A DNA stretch of 18,319 bases from Chloroflexota bacterium (lineage in GTDB: Bacteria > Chloroflexota > Anaerolineae > UBA1429). Positions 1 to 7,813 of this stretch are shown piece by piece. Every line of letters starts with the position of its first letter. Positions within the stretch are counted from its first letter, which is position 1. The stretch lies in contig JAAYXX010000022.1 of assembly GCA_012515695.1 (NCBI GenBank), positions 1 to 18,319 of the forward strand, in the 5' to 3' direction. A program made the position numbers and the translations under genes. The notes below the pieces were generated by a model. That model was not told where the DNA came from. It saw only the letters and a list, made by a program, of their open reading frames with translations, and did not search any database.

Positions 1-2
1 AA

Positions 3-539
3 GTGACGGGGATCGCGCCAATCTCTGTGAATGGGACGGCCACGGCGGATTGTCCTTGCGCTGTCGGCTCGTCGCGGCTGGCTGTGGCGCGCCAGTTATG
101 TGAGGCGGTAGAGGGCGAGCTGTGCGTTCAGGAGGATGCTGTGTATTTGCGGCTTCCTACGCACAAGACGGTGGTGCTGGTCGTGGATGACAACGACGAC
201 CTGATCCGGCTGTTTGAGCGCTATCTGGCCGACAGCCCGATACAGGTGATAGGGGCCAGGAATGCCGAGCAGGCGATGGAGCTGGCCCGCAAGGCCCGGC
301 CAACGCTGATTACCCTCGACGTGATGATGCCCACGCACGATGGGTGGGAGGTTTTGCAAAACCTCAAGCACCATCCAGAGACGCGCGCGATTCCGGTGGC
401 CGTTTGCTCTATCCTCGAAGAGCCGCATCTGGCCATCTCGCTTGGAGCGGACGACTATGTCAAAAAGCCGGTCACGCAAAAGGCGCTGCTGGACCTGATC
501 GCCCGATGGGAGCGCGATCCCCTGGCGGAAGAGCAGTAG
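3..539 (+). CDS. C-terminal part of a kinase-like/receiver protein (5' end outside window)
   Basis: The frame is open to the left edge, so the GTG at 3 is probably internal. Residues about 55-172 form a complete response-regulator receiver domain: acidic pair D62/D63, phosphoacceptor D106 in a LDVMMP motif, S136 at the Ser/Thr switch position and K155 in a KKP motif, so it should be phosphorylatable. Residues about 22-52 (LAVARQL, then EGELCV, then VYLRLP) resemble the last helix and strands of a histidine-kinase ATPase domain (usual form GLGLA...LVE.HGG..WV). The glycine-rich G2 box reads VGSSRLA and looks degenerate. The gene is therefore probably a hybrid kinase or kinase-like protein with a C-terminal receiver rather than a free-standing regulator. 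No output domain follows. It ends 6 nt from the stop of the opposing kinase gene. Receiver call is firm; the kinase-remnant reading is inference. Confidence 0.85.
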   Translation: MTGIAPISVNGTATADCPCAVGSSRLAVARQLCEAVEGELCVQEDAVYLRLPTHKTVVLVVDDNDDLIRLFERYLADSPIQVIGARNAEQAMELARKARPTLITLDVMMPTHDGWEVLQNLKHHPETRAIPVAVCSILEEPHLAISLGADDYVKKPVTQKALLDLIARWERDPLAEEQ

Positions 540-545
540 CGCAGC

Positions 546-2858
546 CTATTTATCCGCCTCCTTGGGGTTGTGGAGGGATTCTGCTGGCGCGTACTGGCAG
601 GGGAACTTGTCCGCTACCAATTCGGTGAGGGCCAAGAGTTCGCGCACGGTGAACCCCGCTTCGCGGGTCAGCTTGATGGTGGGGGTGCGACTGACATCCG
701 CCTCCCATTGGGTGTTGGCCGTGATGACCGCTACGGGGATGCTGTTCCAGGCGTCATCGGATTGCATTATTTTGAGCAGGTCATAGCCACTCATGCCGGG
801 CAGCCCCAGGTCGAGCAGCACCAGTTCCGGCGTTTGGATGCGGAGCAGCGCCAACCCTTCCTCGGCGCTGTAGGCTTTTTTGAGGCGAATCTTGGAATCA
901 ATCCTGGACAGCATCCTCTCCAAGAGGCGCATCATGTTGGGATCGTCTTCGATGACCAATATTTGCTCTGCATGGGCGGGCATACGTCTCAGGGTTTCCG
1001 CCAGGCGTTCCTGTGTGATAGGCTTGACGAGGTAATCTATCAGGCCCAGGGCCAACGCTTTGGCGTGGTCGCTGGGGACGGCGCAGGAGAGCACCGTCAG
1101 ACGGGCCTTGGCTAGTTCGGGGTAGTCGGCCTGAACGGCCCTCAAGTCGTGGTCGTCGGTGGGGTTCCCCCACACCAGCAGGTCGGGGTGGAGTTCATTT
1201 ACCAGGCGCATGGCCTGAGCCGGGTCGGTGGCTCCTTCCACGCGGCGGGTCTGGATGTACCGGCGGAACACCTGGATGACAGCCGGTTCCTGATCCATTA
1301 CCACCATCGTCTTTTCCACGGGTTGGCGGAAAGAGTCTCGCTGGCTGGATATCAGGTCCGGCTTGACGTGAGGCTCGTCCGCTACAGGGAGCACAAAGGC
1401 GAACGTGCTTCCTTTGCCCACCTGGCTCTCGACCCACATCCAGCCCCCGTGCAACTCGACAAAGCGTTTGCTGATTGCCAGCCCCAGCCCTGTTCCGCCA
1501 TGCTTGCGCTTGGTCGAGCCGTCCACCTGACGGAACTCTTCAAAGACGCTGTCGATGTGTTCTGGCTTGATGCCCACGCCGCTATCTGTGACCTTGATGC
1601 AGATATAGCGTGTCGCCGATAGCTCTGACTGCTGCGCCTCCTGGGGCGGCGTCGGGTGCTGAGGGTGGCCGAGGTCGGCGGCATCGTGCAAGGCACAGGA
1701 TACCCGGATAAAGCCGTTGTCGGTAAAGCGGATGGCGTTGCTCACCAGGTTCAGGAGCACCTGCCGAATGCGGGTGCGGTCCAGGTAGGCGGGGGGCAAC
1801 TGGGGGGGCACGTCCACGTGAAACTGCAACCCCTTGGTCTGCACCAAATCCTGGATGGCTTCGGTGGCCTCGGTTACAACCCCGCCCACGTCGGTCAATT
1901 CGCGTGTCAGGCCCATATAGCGGGCGTCTATGCGGGCCAGGTCGAGGATATCTTCGATGAGGCTTTGCAGATGGCGGGCGCTGCGATAGATGGCGTATAC
2001 GTCGCCCATGTATTCGGGGGGCAATGCCTGACCGCCATAGGATTCGGGGGCGGTGACCATCATCTCGCTGAATCCCACGATCAGGTTAATGGGCGTGCGT
2101 AGCTCGTGGCTGACGTTGGCGGCGAACTCGGCCTTGAGGCGACGGGCTTCTTCGGCCTCGCGGCGCGCCTCGAATAGCTCCAGGTTTAGGCGGGCCAGCC
2201 GCTCATATTGCTCGTTGAGCGCCTTGACGGCCCGTCGCAGTTCGGCGCGTCGCTCGCGGGCGATCAGCATTTCGCGGGTGGCGCGCTGTTGGCTGTTCCA
2301 GCTCCAATCTAGCGCGAGATAGATGTATTTGCAGAGCAGCCACGACAGGCCCAGCATCAGCAGCACAAACAACACGATGGACAGGTTGAGGGACACGGGC
2401 ACCGCTGCCGAGGCATGGCCGAGGAGCGGGCCGGCGACCAGGATATAGGCGATGGACGCGGCAGCCAACAGGGTGGTGATCAGGGGGGTGGTCAGCACCC
2501 CGGCGACAATCAGCACGACGGCATGTCCGAACAGGAACAGGTTATTTCCAGAGGTGAAGGCTGTGGCTGTGGGGGCCAGCCATGCAGCCGCAAGGGCGAG
2601 GGCGGTGGCGAGTCGCAGGTGTCGCTCGCGCCAGAGCAGGCTCAGGCTGCTCAGCGCGATCAGGAGGAACGGGGAAGCCCAGTAGGGGGAGGAAAACGAG
2701 GGCATGCCCATGACGATCAGGGCGACACCCCACATCCAGCCTACGCAGAGCAGGGCCAGGGCAAGCACGGAGAGGAACCCCTGGCGCAGATAGGTGCGTT
2801 CGCTGTCCAATCCCTGTAGCTTTTCGCGTGCGTTGGCTGTCGTCTCGGCGATGGTCAT
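546..2858 (-). CDS. Membrane-bound hybrid histidine kinase with two C-terminal receiver domains
   Basis: A 770-aa protein. About six hydrophobic membrane segments (residues 25-180) form an N-terminal region I cannot assign to a known sensor. A coiled linker (190-243) leads to the dimerisation/phosphoacceptor domain with H251 in the SHELRTP motif. The ATPase domain has N370/N374 in the N box, DSGVGI (425-430) and GGTGLGLA (454-461), so the kinase core looks active. Receiver 1 (about 517-626) keeps K612-P613 but has G564 where the phosphoacceptor Asp belongs. Receiver 2 (about 632-750) has E637/D638/D639 and D683 in LLDLGLP but no recognisable Lys-Pro motif. I chose the ATG at 2858, which has an AAGGGGGA Shine-Dalgarno about 9 nt upstream; the longer frame begins with a TTG at 2912 inside a possible promoter. 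The gene lies 93 nt downstream of ATPase subunit D on the same strand. Its signal and target are unknown. Confidence 0.92.
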   Translation of the reverse strand: MTIAETTANAREKLQGLDSERTYLRQGFLSVLALALLCVGWMWGVALIVMGMPSFSSPYWASPFLLIALSSLSLLWRERHLRLATALALAAAWLAPTATAFTSGNNLFLFGHAVVLIVAGVLTTPLITTLLAAASIAYILVAGPLLGHASAAVPVSLNLSIVLFVLLMLGLSWLLCKYIYLALDWSWNSQQRATREMLIARERRAELRRAVKALNEQYERLARLNLELFEARREAEEARRLKAEFAANVSHELRTPINLIVGFSEMMVTAPESYGGQALPPEYMGDVYAIYRSARHLQSLIEDILDLARIDARYMGLTRELTDVGGVVTEATEAIQDLVQTKGLQFHVDVPPQLPPAYLDRTRIRQVLLNLVSNAIRFTDNGFIRVSCALHDAADLGHPQHPTPPQEAQQSELSATRYICIKVTDSGVGIKPEHIDSVFEEFRQVDGSTKRKHGGTGLGLAISKRFVELHGGWMWVESQVGKGSTFAFVLPVADEPHVKPDLISSQRDSFRQPVEKTMVVMDQEPAVIQVFRRYIQTRRVEGATDPAQAMRLVNELHPDLLVWGNPTDDHDLRAVQADYPELAKARLTVLSCAVPSDHAKALALGLIDYLVKPITQERLAETLRRMPAHAEQILVIEDDPNMMRLLERMLSRIDSKIRLKKAYSAEEGLALLRIQTPELVLLDLGLPGMSGYDLLKIMQSDDAWNSIPVAVITANTQWEADVSRTPTIKLTREAGFTVRELLALTELVADKFPCQYAPAESLHNPKEADK

Positions 2859-2883
2859 TTTTCTGTTCCCCCTTTCGCTGTTG

Positions 2884-2912
2884 ACGCTAACACGGGAAGG
2901 CCGTTCTGTCAA
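2884..2912 (-). promoter_or_regulatory. Possible promoter of the hybrid kinase gene
   Basis: On the minus strand a perfect TTGACA -35 hexamer (2912 to 2907) is followed after 17 nt by TAGCGT (2889 to 2884), which keeps only three of six consensus -10 positions, including the TA start and final T. It lies about 26 nt upstream of the chosen ATG. The gap between subunit D and the kinase shows no hairpin with a T-run on this strand, so read-through from the ATPase operon is also possible. Confidence 0.3.
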
Positions 2913-2951
2913 AAGAGGGCTGTCCAGGATGATGGGGGGGCTATGGCGGCG

Positions 2952-3608
2952 CTATGATTCCGGGGGTTCTTGCTCTCCATCGCGGCGCTCGGACTCGATA
3001 TAGTCCTTGGCCCGCTTCATGCGGAACAGCTCCTCGCGGTCTTTTTCTTCCATTGCCTCTTCGATATACCGGAGGGTCGCTTCGTAGGAGGGGATAAAGA
3101 TGTTCTCCAGCGCATTGACGCGCCGCTGGGTGCTGCGTAGTTCCATAGCGAGCCGCCAGACGGTGGTTACTTTTTCGGCCAGTTCGCCTATCAAGGCCAG
3201 TACAGCGGCCCAATCCTGCTGCGTTTGGTCGAGTACCACGCTGGTGTCTCCAAAGCCGTATAGCAGCTTGGATTCGGGGACGCGGTAGGAGACAGAGGGC
3301 ACGACAACCCCCATGATGCTGCGGGGGGTGATGTGTACGTCTACCTCTTGCGTTCTGGAAAGGGAAATGCGGCGCATGCGCTCGGTGCCTATCGTTGCGC
3401 GGGCCTCTTCCATCGTCTGGTAGGCGCGGGCAAATCGCTCCTGCACCTCGGTCTGCACATGCTCGGCCTCCCCGATTACGCGCAGGATTTCCATAATCAG
3501 CACGTCGCGCTTTCTATCCAGCAGTTCAAAGCCCTGGCGGGCCAGGTTCAGGCTGTGCCGGACTTCGAGCAGGTTGCTGCGGGTGGGGGATATCTGAAGC
3601 CTGCTCAT
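2952..3608 (-). CDS. atpD: V/A-type ATPase subunit D (central rotor shaft)
   Basis: 218 aa, the usual length for bacterial and archaeal subunit D. It forms the long coiled-coil shaft that rotates inside the A3B3 head and couples catalysis to the membrane ring. The N-terminus (SRLQISPTRSNLL, then a long helix with LLDRKRDVLI) is the family's hallmark, and the C-terminal helix (about 155-205, TQRRVNALENIFIPSYEATL, then IEEAMEEKDREELFRMKRAK) is the second half of the antiparallel coiled coil. The ATG directly follows the TAA of subunit B with no spacer (TAAATG), and a GAGGGG stretch inside the end of B can serve as ribosome binding site, so translation is likely coupled. It is the last ATPase gene of the operon. 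Very secure. Confidence 0.97.
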   Translation of the reverse strand: MSRLQISPTRSNLLEVRHSLNLARQGFELLDRKRDVLIMEILRVIGEAEHVQTEVQERFARAYQTMEEARATIGTERMRRISLSRTQEVDVHITPRSIMGVVVPSVSYRVPESKLLYGFGDTSVVLDQTQQDWAAVLALIGELAEKVTTVWRLAMELRSTQRRVNALENIFIPSYEATLRYIEEAMEEKDREELFRMKRAKDYIESERRDGEQEPPES

Positions 3609-5060
3609 TTACGCGCCCTGCCCCTCGGCCATTGCGGCCTCTTGCGGCACATAGTGCTCGTTGATCTGCTCTTCCGTCAAGCGGGTGAGTTCTCCTCTGG
3701 GCAGCAGGCTCACAATCTCCCAGCCCAGGTCGAGCGTGGCTTCGATAGGGCGGGCCTCGTCGCTCCCCTGGTTGACGAATCGCCGCTCAAAGGCTTCGCC
3801 GAAGGCGAGGTAACTCCTGTCCACCTCGGATAGCTCCTCCTGGCCGATGACGGCGGCCAGCGAGCGCACCTCTTGCACGCGGGCATAGGCGGCGTATAGC
3901 TGGTTCGCCAGGTTGGGGTGATCGGCGCGGGTGAACCCTTCTCCGATGCCGTCCTTCATCAGCCGCGACAGGGAGGGCAAGACGTTCACCGGCGGATAGA
4001 TATTGCTGCGGAACAGGTCTCGGCTGAACACAATCTGCCCTTCGGTGATATAGCCGGTGAGATCGGGGATGGGGTGGCTGATGTCGTCGCTGGGCATGGT
4101 CAGGATGGGAACCTGGGTGATGGACCCGCCCTTGTCTAGCAAGATGCCCGTGCGCTCGTACAGGGAGGCGAGGTCGCTGTAGAGATAGCCGGGGTACCCT
4201 TTGCGGCTGGGCACCTCTCCGCGGCGGCTGGAAAGCTCGCGCAGGGCCTCGCCATAGTTGGTCATATCGGTCATGATGACCAGCACGTGCATATTATGCT
4301 CAAAGGCCAGGAACTCGGCGAGTGTGAGGGCCGTTCTGGGCGCGAGGATACGCTCCATAGGGGCGTCGCTGGCCAGGTTCAGGAACATGGCCGTATTGCT
4401 CAACGCGCCGGACTGCTCAAAGCTGTGCCGAAAGAACTCGGCGTCATCGTATCTGATCCCCATTGCCACAAACACGACGGCAAATTCCTCGTCGGTGTCG
4501 GCGATGTGAGACTGACGCGCAATCTGGGCGGCCAGTTGGTTATGGGGCAGGCCGCTGCCGGAGAAAATGGGCAGCTTTTGCCCGCGAATCAGCGTGTTCA
4601 TGCCATCTATCACCGAAACGCCGGTGACGATGAGGCTGCGCGGATAGGAACGCTTGGTGGGGTTGATGGGCAAGCCATGCACGTTTGCCATCGTTTCGGC
4701 GATGGGGGCGGGTAGCCCGTCAATCGGCTCGCCCAGGCCATTGAACACCCGGCCCAGCATTTCCCTGGCGACTGGCACGTGTAGGGCCTGCCCCACAAAG
4801 TGGATGCGTGTGGCGGGCAGTTCGATGCCGCTGGTGCCGCTCCATACCTCGATCAATGTGCGCTCGCGGCCAACGGCCAGTACGTGCCCTCGGCGTAGCT
4901 CCCCGTCGGGCAGAATGATCTCGACGGCTTCGTCATAACCGACGTCTGTGATCCCCTCGATGACGATGATAGGGCCGTACACCTCGCGCAAGCCCTGGTA
5001 TTGCTTGGTACTCAGGCGGCGGACGGGGGCGTTGGCCTCCTCGCGAAATCTCTCACTCAT
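3609..5060 (-). CDS. atpB: V/A-type ATPase subunit B (non-catalytic head subunit)
   Basis: 483 aa, normal for the family. It alternates with subunit A in the hexameric head and contributes to the catalytic sites at the interface. The P-loop position carries SGSGLPHNQL (167-176) rather than GxxxxGKT, as expected for a non-catalytic subunit. R366 in PSLSRLM is the conserved arginine finger. LYSDLASLYERTG (293-305) and QLYAAYARVQEV (387-398) are also family blocks. The start codon overlaps the stop of subunit A by four bases (ATGA), and the stop abuts subunit D, so A, B and D are a tightly coupled trio. A GAGAGGGA stretch lies upstream of the ATG within A. No oddities seen. Confidence 0.98.
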   Translation of the reverse strand: MSERFREEANAPVRRLSTKQYQGLREVYGPIIVIEGITDVGYDEAVEIILPDGELRRGHVLAVGRERTLIEVWSGTSGIELPATRIHFVGQALHVPVAREMLGRVFNGLGEPIDGLPAPIAETMANVHGLPINPTKRSYPRSLIVTGVSVIDGMNTLIRGQKLPIFSGSGLPHNQLAAQIARQSHIADTDEEFAVVFVAMGIRYDDAEFFRHSFEQSGALSNTAMFLNLASDAPMERILAPRTALTLAEFLAFEHNMHVLVIMTDMTNYGEALRELSSRRGEVPSRKGYPGYLYSDLASLYERTGILLDKGGSITQVPILTMPSDDISHPIPDLTGYITEGQIVFSRDLFRSNIYPPVNVLPSLSRLMKDGIGEGFTRADHPNLANQLYAAYARVQEVRSLAAVIGQEELSEVDRSYLAFGEAFERRFVNQGSDEARPIEATLDLGWEIVSLLPRGELTRLTEEQINEHYVPQEAAMAEGQGA

Positions 5061-6826
5061 GACTCGTATTCCCTCTCGATGCGGTCCAGTTGCTCATCCA
5101 ACTGCTCGGTCAGTTGGTCAAAAGCCTGGAGGTTGTCGTTGGGCACGTCAGCCTTGGCCCGCAAAACCAGGGGCCAGACGCTGACCTCGTTCTCGATGCG
5201 CCCCACCGGCGCGCCTTTGGCGATAATCTGCCGCCCTCGCTCGTTCACGTGCATCAGCAGGCGCAGGATAGCCATTTGCTTGGCCGGGGGGGTATAGGCG
5301 TCCACCGGGTCCAGGGCGTTTTGCTGCAAAAAAGCCTGCTTGATCAGCCGGGCCACGAACAGCACAAAGCGTTGGTCGTCGGGCAGCGCCTCTGGCCCCA
5401 CCAGTCGCACGATCTCCTGGAGTTCGGATTCCTGTTGGAGAATCGCCATAACATCGGTGCGATAGTTGATCCATTCGGCGGACACGTGTTCTATCCACCA
5501 ACTGGCTACTTCATCGGCATAGCCGCTATAGCTGTTCAGCCAGTTGACGGCTGGGAAGTGGCGCGCCGCCGCCAGCGACTTGTCCAGCGCCCAGAAGGCG
5601 CGGATGAACCGCTGGGTATGCTGGGTGACTGGCTCGGAAAAGTCGCCGCCGGGGGGCGATACAGCGCCCACGATGGTGATGGACCCCTCCCGGTTGCCCA
5701 TGCCGACTACCCGTCCCGCTCGCTCGTAGAACGAAGCCAGCCGCGAGGGGAGATAGGCGGGAAAGCCCTCTTCGGCGGGCATCTCTTCCAGGCGGCCCGA
5801 AATCTCGCGCAAGGCTTCCGCCCATCGAGAGGTCGAGTCGGCCATGAGGGCGACATGGTAGCCCATGTCGCGGTAGTACTCGGCCAGGGTAATGCCTGTG
5901 TAGATGCTGGCCTCGCGGGCGGCGACGGGCATGTTGGAGGTGTTGGCGATTAGAATGGTGCGCTCGATCAGCGAGCGCCCAGTCTTGGGGTCTATCAGCT
6001 TGGGGAACTCGGTGAGGACGTCGGTCATTTCGTTGCCCCGCTCGCCGCAACCCACATAGATGACGATATCGGCGTCGGACCACTTGGCGAATGCCTGCTG
6101 CAAGACTGTTTTGCCCGCGCCAAACCCGCCGGGGACGGCTGCCGTGCCCCCCTTGGCAATGGGGAACAGCATATCAATTACCCGCTGGCCGGTAATGAGC
6201 GGCTCGGTGGGGTCCATGCGATGGTGGACAGGGCGCGGCGTGCGTACCGGCCAGCGTTGCAGCATGGTCAGCTCTTCTTTGCCCAGGGGGGTGTCTACGT
6301 GAGCGATGATCTCCATGACGTTATAGTCTCCCTCTGGCGCGATCCAGGTGAGCGTGCCGCTCATGCCATAGGGGATCAGTATCCGGTGTTCGACCAGGGG
6401 TGTTTCTGAGACGATGCCCAACACCTGCCCAGAGTGCACCGTCTCCCCTGCTTGCATCTGCGGCTCCAGGTGCCAGGTCGGGTCGCGGGGGAGGGACGTA
6501 ACGCTGATGCCGCGCGCGATGAAATCGCCCGAACGTTCGGCCAGCACCTCTAGCGGGCGCTGGATGCCGTCATAGATTTGGCCGATCAGGCCGGGCGCAA
6601 GCTCGACGCTCAAGGGCATGCCCACCCCATAGACCGGGTCGCCGGGCTTGACGCCAGCGGTTTCCTCATAGACCTGGATGGTGGCGGTGTCACGCTCTAT
6701 CGAGATCACTTCGCCGATCAGGTGATAGTCGCTGACCTCCACCTGCTCTAGCATCTGGACATTTCCTGTTATCCTGGCGCGGGCCACTGGTCCGTTCAGC
6801 CAGGTCAAATAGCCAACTTGGTCCAC
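5057..6826 (-). CDS. atpA: V/A-type ATPase subunit A (catalytic subunit)
   Basis: 589 aa from the chosen start. This is the catalytic subunit that binds and hydrolyses or makes ATP in the head. Visible blocks (numbered from the chosen start): P-loop GGFGAGKT (233-240, with K239), catalytic E262 in CGERGNEM, ADSTSRWAEALREISGRLEEMP (about 329-350), and the A-specific insertion between the N-terminal barrel and the P-loop domain, which separates it from F-type beta. The P-loop has Gly and Ala where PFGSGKT is common, a conservative variant. The start is a GTG at 6826, preceded by AGGAG with a 5-nt spacer; an in-frame GTG at 6832 would add two residues but overlaps that ribosome binding site. It overlaps subunit B by four bases and lies 27 nt after subunit E. 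Very secure. Confidence 0.98.
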   Translation of the reverse strand: MDQVGYLTWLNGPVARARITGNVQMLEQVEVSDYHLIGEVISIERDTATIQVYEETAGVKPGDPVYGVGMPLSVELAPGLIGQIYDGIQRPLEVLAERSGDFIARGISVTSLPRDPTWHLEPQMQAGETVHSGQVLGIVSETPLVEHRILIPYGMSGTLTWIAPEGDYNVMEIIAHVDTPLGKEELTMLQRWPVRTPRPVHHRMDPTEPLITGQRVIDMLFPIAKGGTAAVPGGFGAGKTVLQQAFAKWSDADIVIYVGCGERGNEMTDVLTEFPKLIDPKTGRSLIERTILIANTSNMPVAAREASIYTGITLAEYYRDMGYHVALMADSTSRWAEALREISGRLEEMPAEEGFPAYLPSRLASFYERAGRVVGMGNREGSITIVGAVSPPGGDFSEPVTQHTQRFIRAFWALDKSLAAARHFPAVNWLNSYSGYADEVASWWIEHVSAEWINYRTDVMAILQQESELQEIVRLVGPEALPDDQRFVLFVARLIKQAFLQQNALDPVDAYTPPAKQMAILRLLMHVNERGRQIIAKGAPVGRIENEVSVWPLVLRAKADVPNDNLQAFDQLTEQLDEQLDRIEREYES

Positions 6827-6831
6827 ATTCA

Positions 6832-6836
6832 CTCCT
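6832..6836 (-). promoter_or_regulatory. Ribosome binding site deciding the GTG start of subunit A
   Basis: AGGAG on the minus strand, followed by TGAAT and then GTG at 6826. The 5-nt spacing is near optimal. The upstream in-frame GTG at 6832 lies within this motif and so is unlikely to be the start. Confidence 0.75.
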
Positions 6837-6853
6837 ACGTGTCTAGGGCGCGC

Positions 6854-7489
6854 TCAGAAGGGCGGCTCTTCTCCTGTGGTCAGGATGTGATAGACTTGAT
6901 TGCGGAATGTGCGTTTTGCCAGGGCGAACCTTTCCCCGTACGTGTTATCTACCAGTTGATTGCTGCCCACCTGTCGCACGATCACCCCGCCCCAAACGGG
7001 CGCGGGCTTGGGCGCGAGCCGCACGTCCGTCACGCCGTAGCGTTCGCCAAGGGTTGCGCGCAGGTCTGGCAAAACCTCTTCGAGCAAGGGGCGATCATCG
7101 GCGTTGATCTGAAGCTCCAACTCGCCGTCGTCCAGGTTGCTGGCTGCGTCGTCAATCAGGTTGAGCAGGGAGTCGAGGCGGTGCTTGCGGTCCTGGCTGC
7201 GGAGTCGCGCCTGCACCTCGTCCCAAACGCGGTTCAAGAACTCTTCGCGGCGCTGGATGACGATTTGCTGGGCTTCCAGGCGCGCGCGGGCCAGCATGCC
7301 ACGCCGGGCGGCCTCTAGTTTTCGCTCGGTTTGCGCAAAAGCCTGCTCGCGTGCCTGGATGGCCTGCTCTTCAGCCTCGCGCACGATGCGTTCGGCTTCC
7401 TCTTGCGCCTCGACGATGCGGTTGATGGCGCGCTCGCGGGCCTGATGGCGCAAGTAGCTTTCCAACCCACTGCCAATGATCGTAGCCAT
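6854..7489 (-). CDS. atpE: V/A-type ATPase subunit E (peripheral stalk)
   Basis: 211 aa. Subunit E pairs with subunit H (G) to form the peripheral stalks that hold the head against rotation. The N-terminal half (about 10-95) is a long charged helix rich in Glu, Arg, Ala and Gln (AQEEAERIVREAEEQA and similar), typical of the coiled-coil stalk. The C-terminal half is a globular domain with GGVIV and a final block containing DNTYGERF and LAKRTFRNQVYHIL, as in other E subunits. The ATG at 7489 has GGAGGG five bases upstream; a TTG at 7492 is also in frame but less well placed. The start overlaps the TGA of subunit F by one base. E normally precedes C and F in archaeal-type operons; here it follows F. 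Confidence 0.93.
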   Translation of the reverse strand: MATIIGSGLESYLRHQARERAINRIVEAQEEAERIVREAEEQAIQAREQAFAQTERKLEAARRGMLARARLEAQQIVIQRREEFLNRVWDEVQARLRSQDRKHRLDSLLNLIDDAASNLDDGELELQINADDRPLLEEVLPDLRATLGERYGVTDVRLAPKPAPVWGGVIVRQVGSNQLVDNTYGERFALAKRTFRNQVYHILTTGEEPPF

Positions 7490-7800
7490 CAATACCCTCC
7501 TAGCCGGATGCCCACGGCCCCCTGGACGAATTCTTTGAGGGAGGGGTAGGTCCAGCCTGCCTTTTCACCAGGGACTTCGACGACCAACGGCGTCAGGCTC
7601 GTAACCTTTAGCTCGTCTATGCGCTCTCTTGCCAGATCGGCGGCGTCCGCTGTCACCAGGATCAGGCCAACCGTCTTGTCTTCCAGGCAGTTATCCAGGG
7701 CCTGATTGACCTCGGCGGCATTGTGGATTACCCTGCCGTCCACGCCGACCAGGGAGAATCCCAGCACGGCGTTCTCGTTTCCGATGACAAACGTTCGCAT
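7489..7800 (-). CDS. atpF: V/A-type ATPase subunit F (central stalk)
   Basis: 103 aa, normal length. Subunit F is a small Rossmann-like protein that binds subunit D in the central stalk and modulates catalysis. Seen: the N-terminal strand FVIGNENAVLGFSLVGV, the middle segment VGLILVTADAADLARERID and the C-terminal PLVVEVPGEK, all characteristic. The ATG follows the stop of subunit K by 13 nt with only a weak TAGGG upstream, so it may rely on coupling with K. The TGA overlaps the ATG of subunit E by one base. Not to be confused with F-type subunit b, which also carries the symbol atpF. Confidence 0.93.
   Translation of the reverse strand: MRTFVIGNENAVLGFSLVGVDGRVIHNAAEVNQALDNCLEDKTVGLILVTADAADLARERIDELKVTSLTPLVVEVPGEKAGWTYPSLKEFVQGAVGIRLGGY
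7495..7500 (-). promoter_or_regulatory. Ribosome binding site of subunit E
   Basis: GGAGGG on the minus strand, five bases before the ATG at 7489. It lies inside the last codons of subunit F and favours the ATG over the TTG at 7492. Confidence 0.7.
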
Positions 7801-7813
7801 GATGGTATTGGCC

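Noticed and set aside
570..1115. 181-codon open frame opposite the hybrid kinase receiver domains
   Set aside because: Antisense shadow of well-defined receiver domains; low-complexity translation and no start context.
5090..5953. Long open frame (287 codons) opposite subunit A
   Set aside because: It is antisense to a highly conserved catalytic gene, has no ribosome binding site, and its composition follows from the GC-rich codon usage of subunit A.
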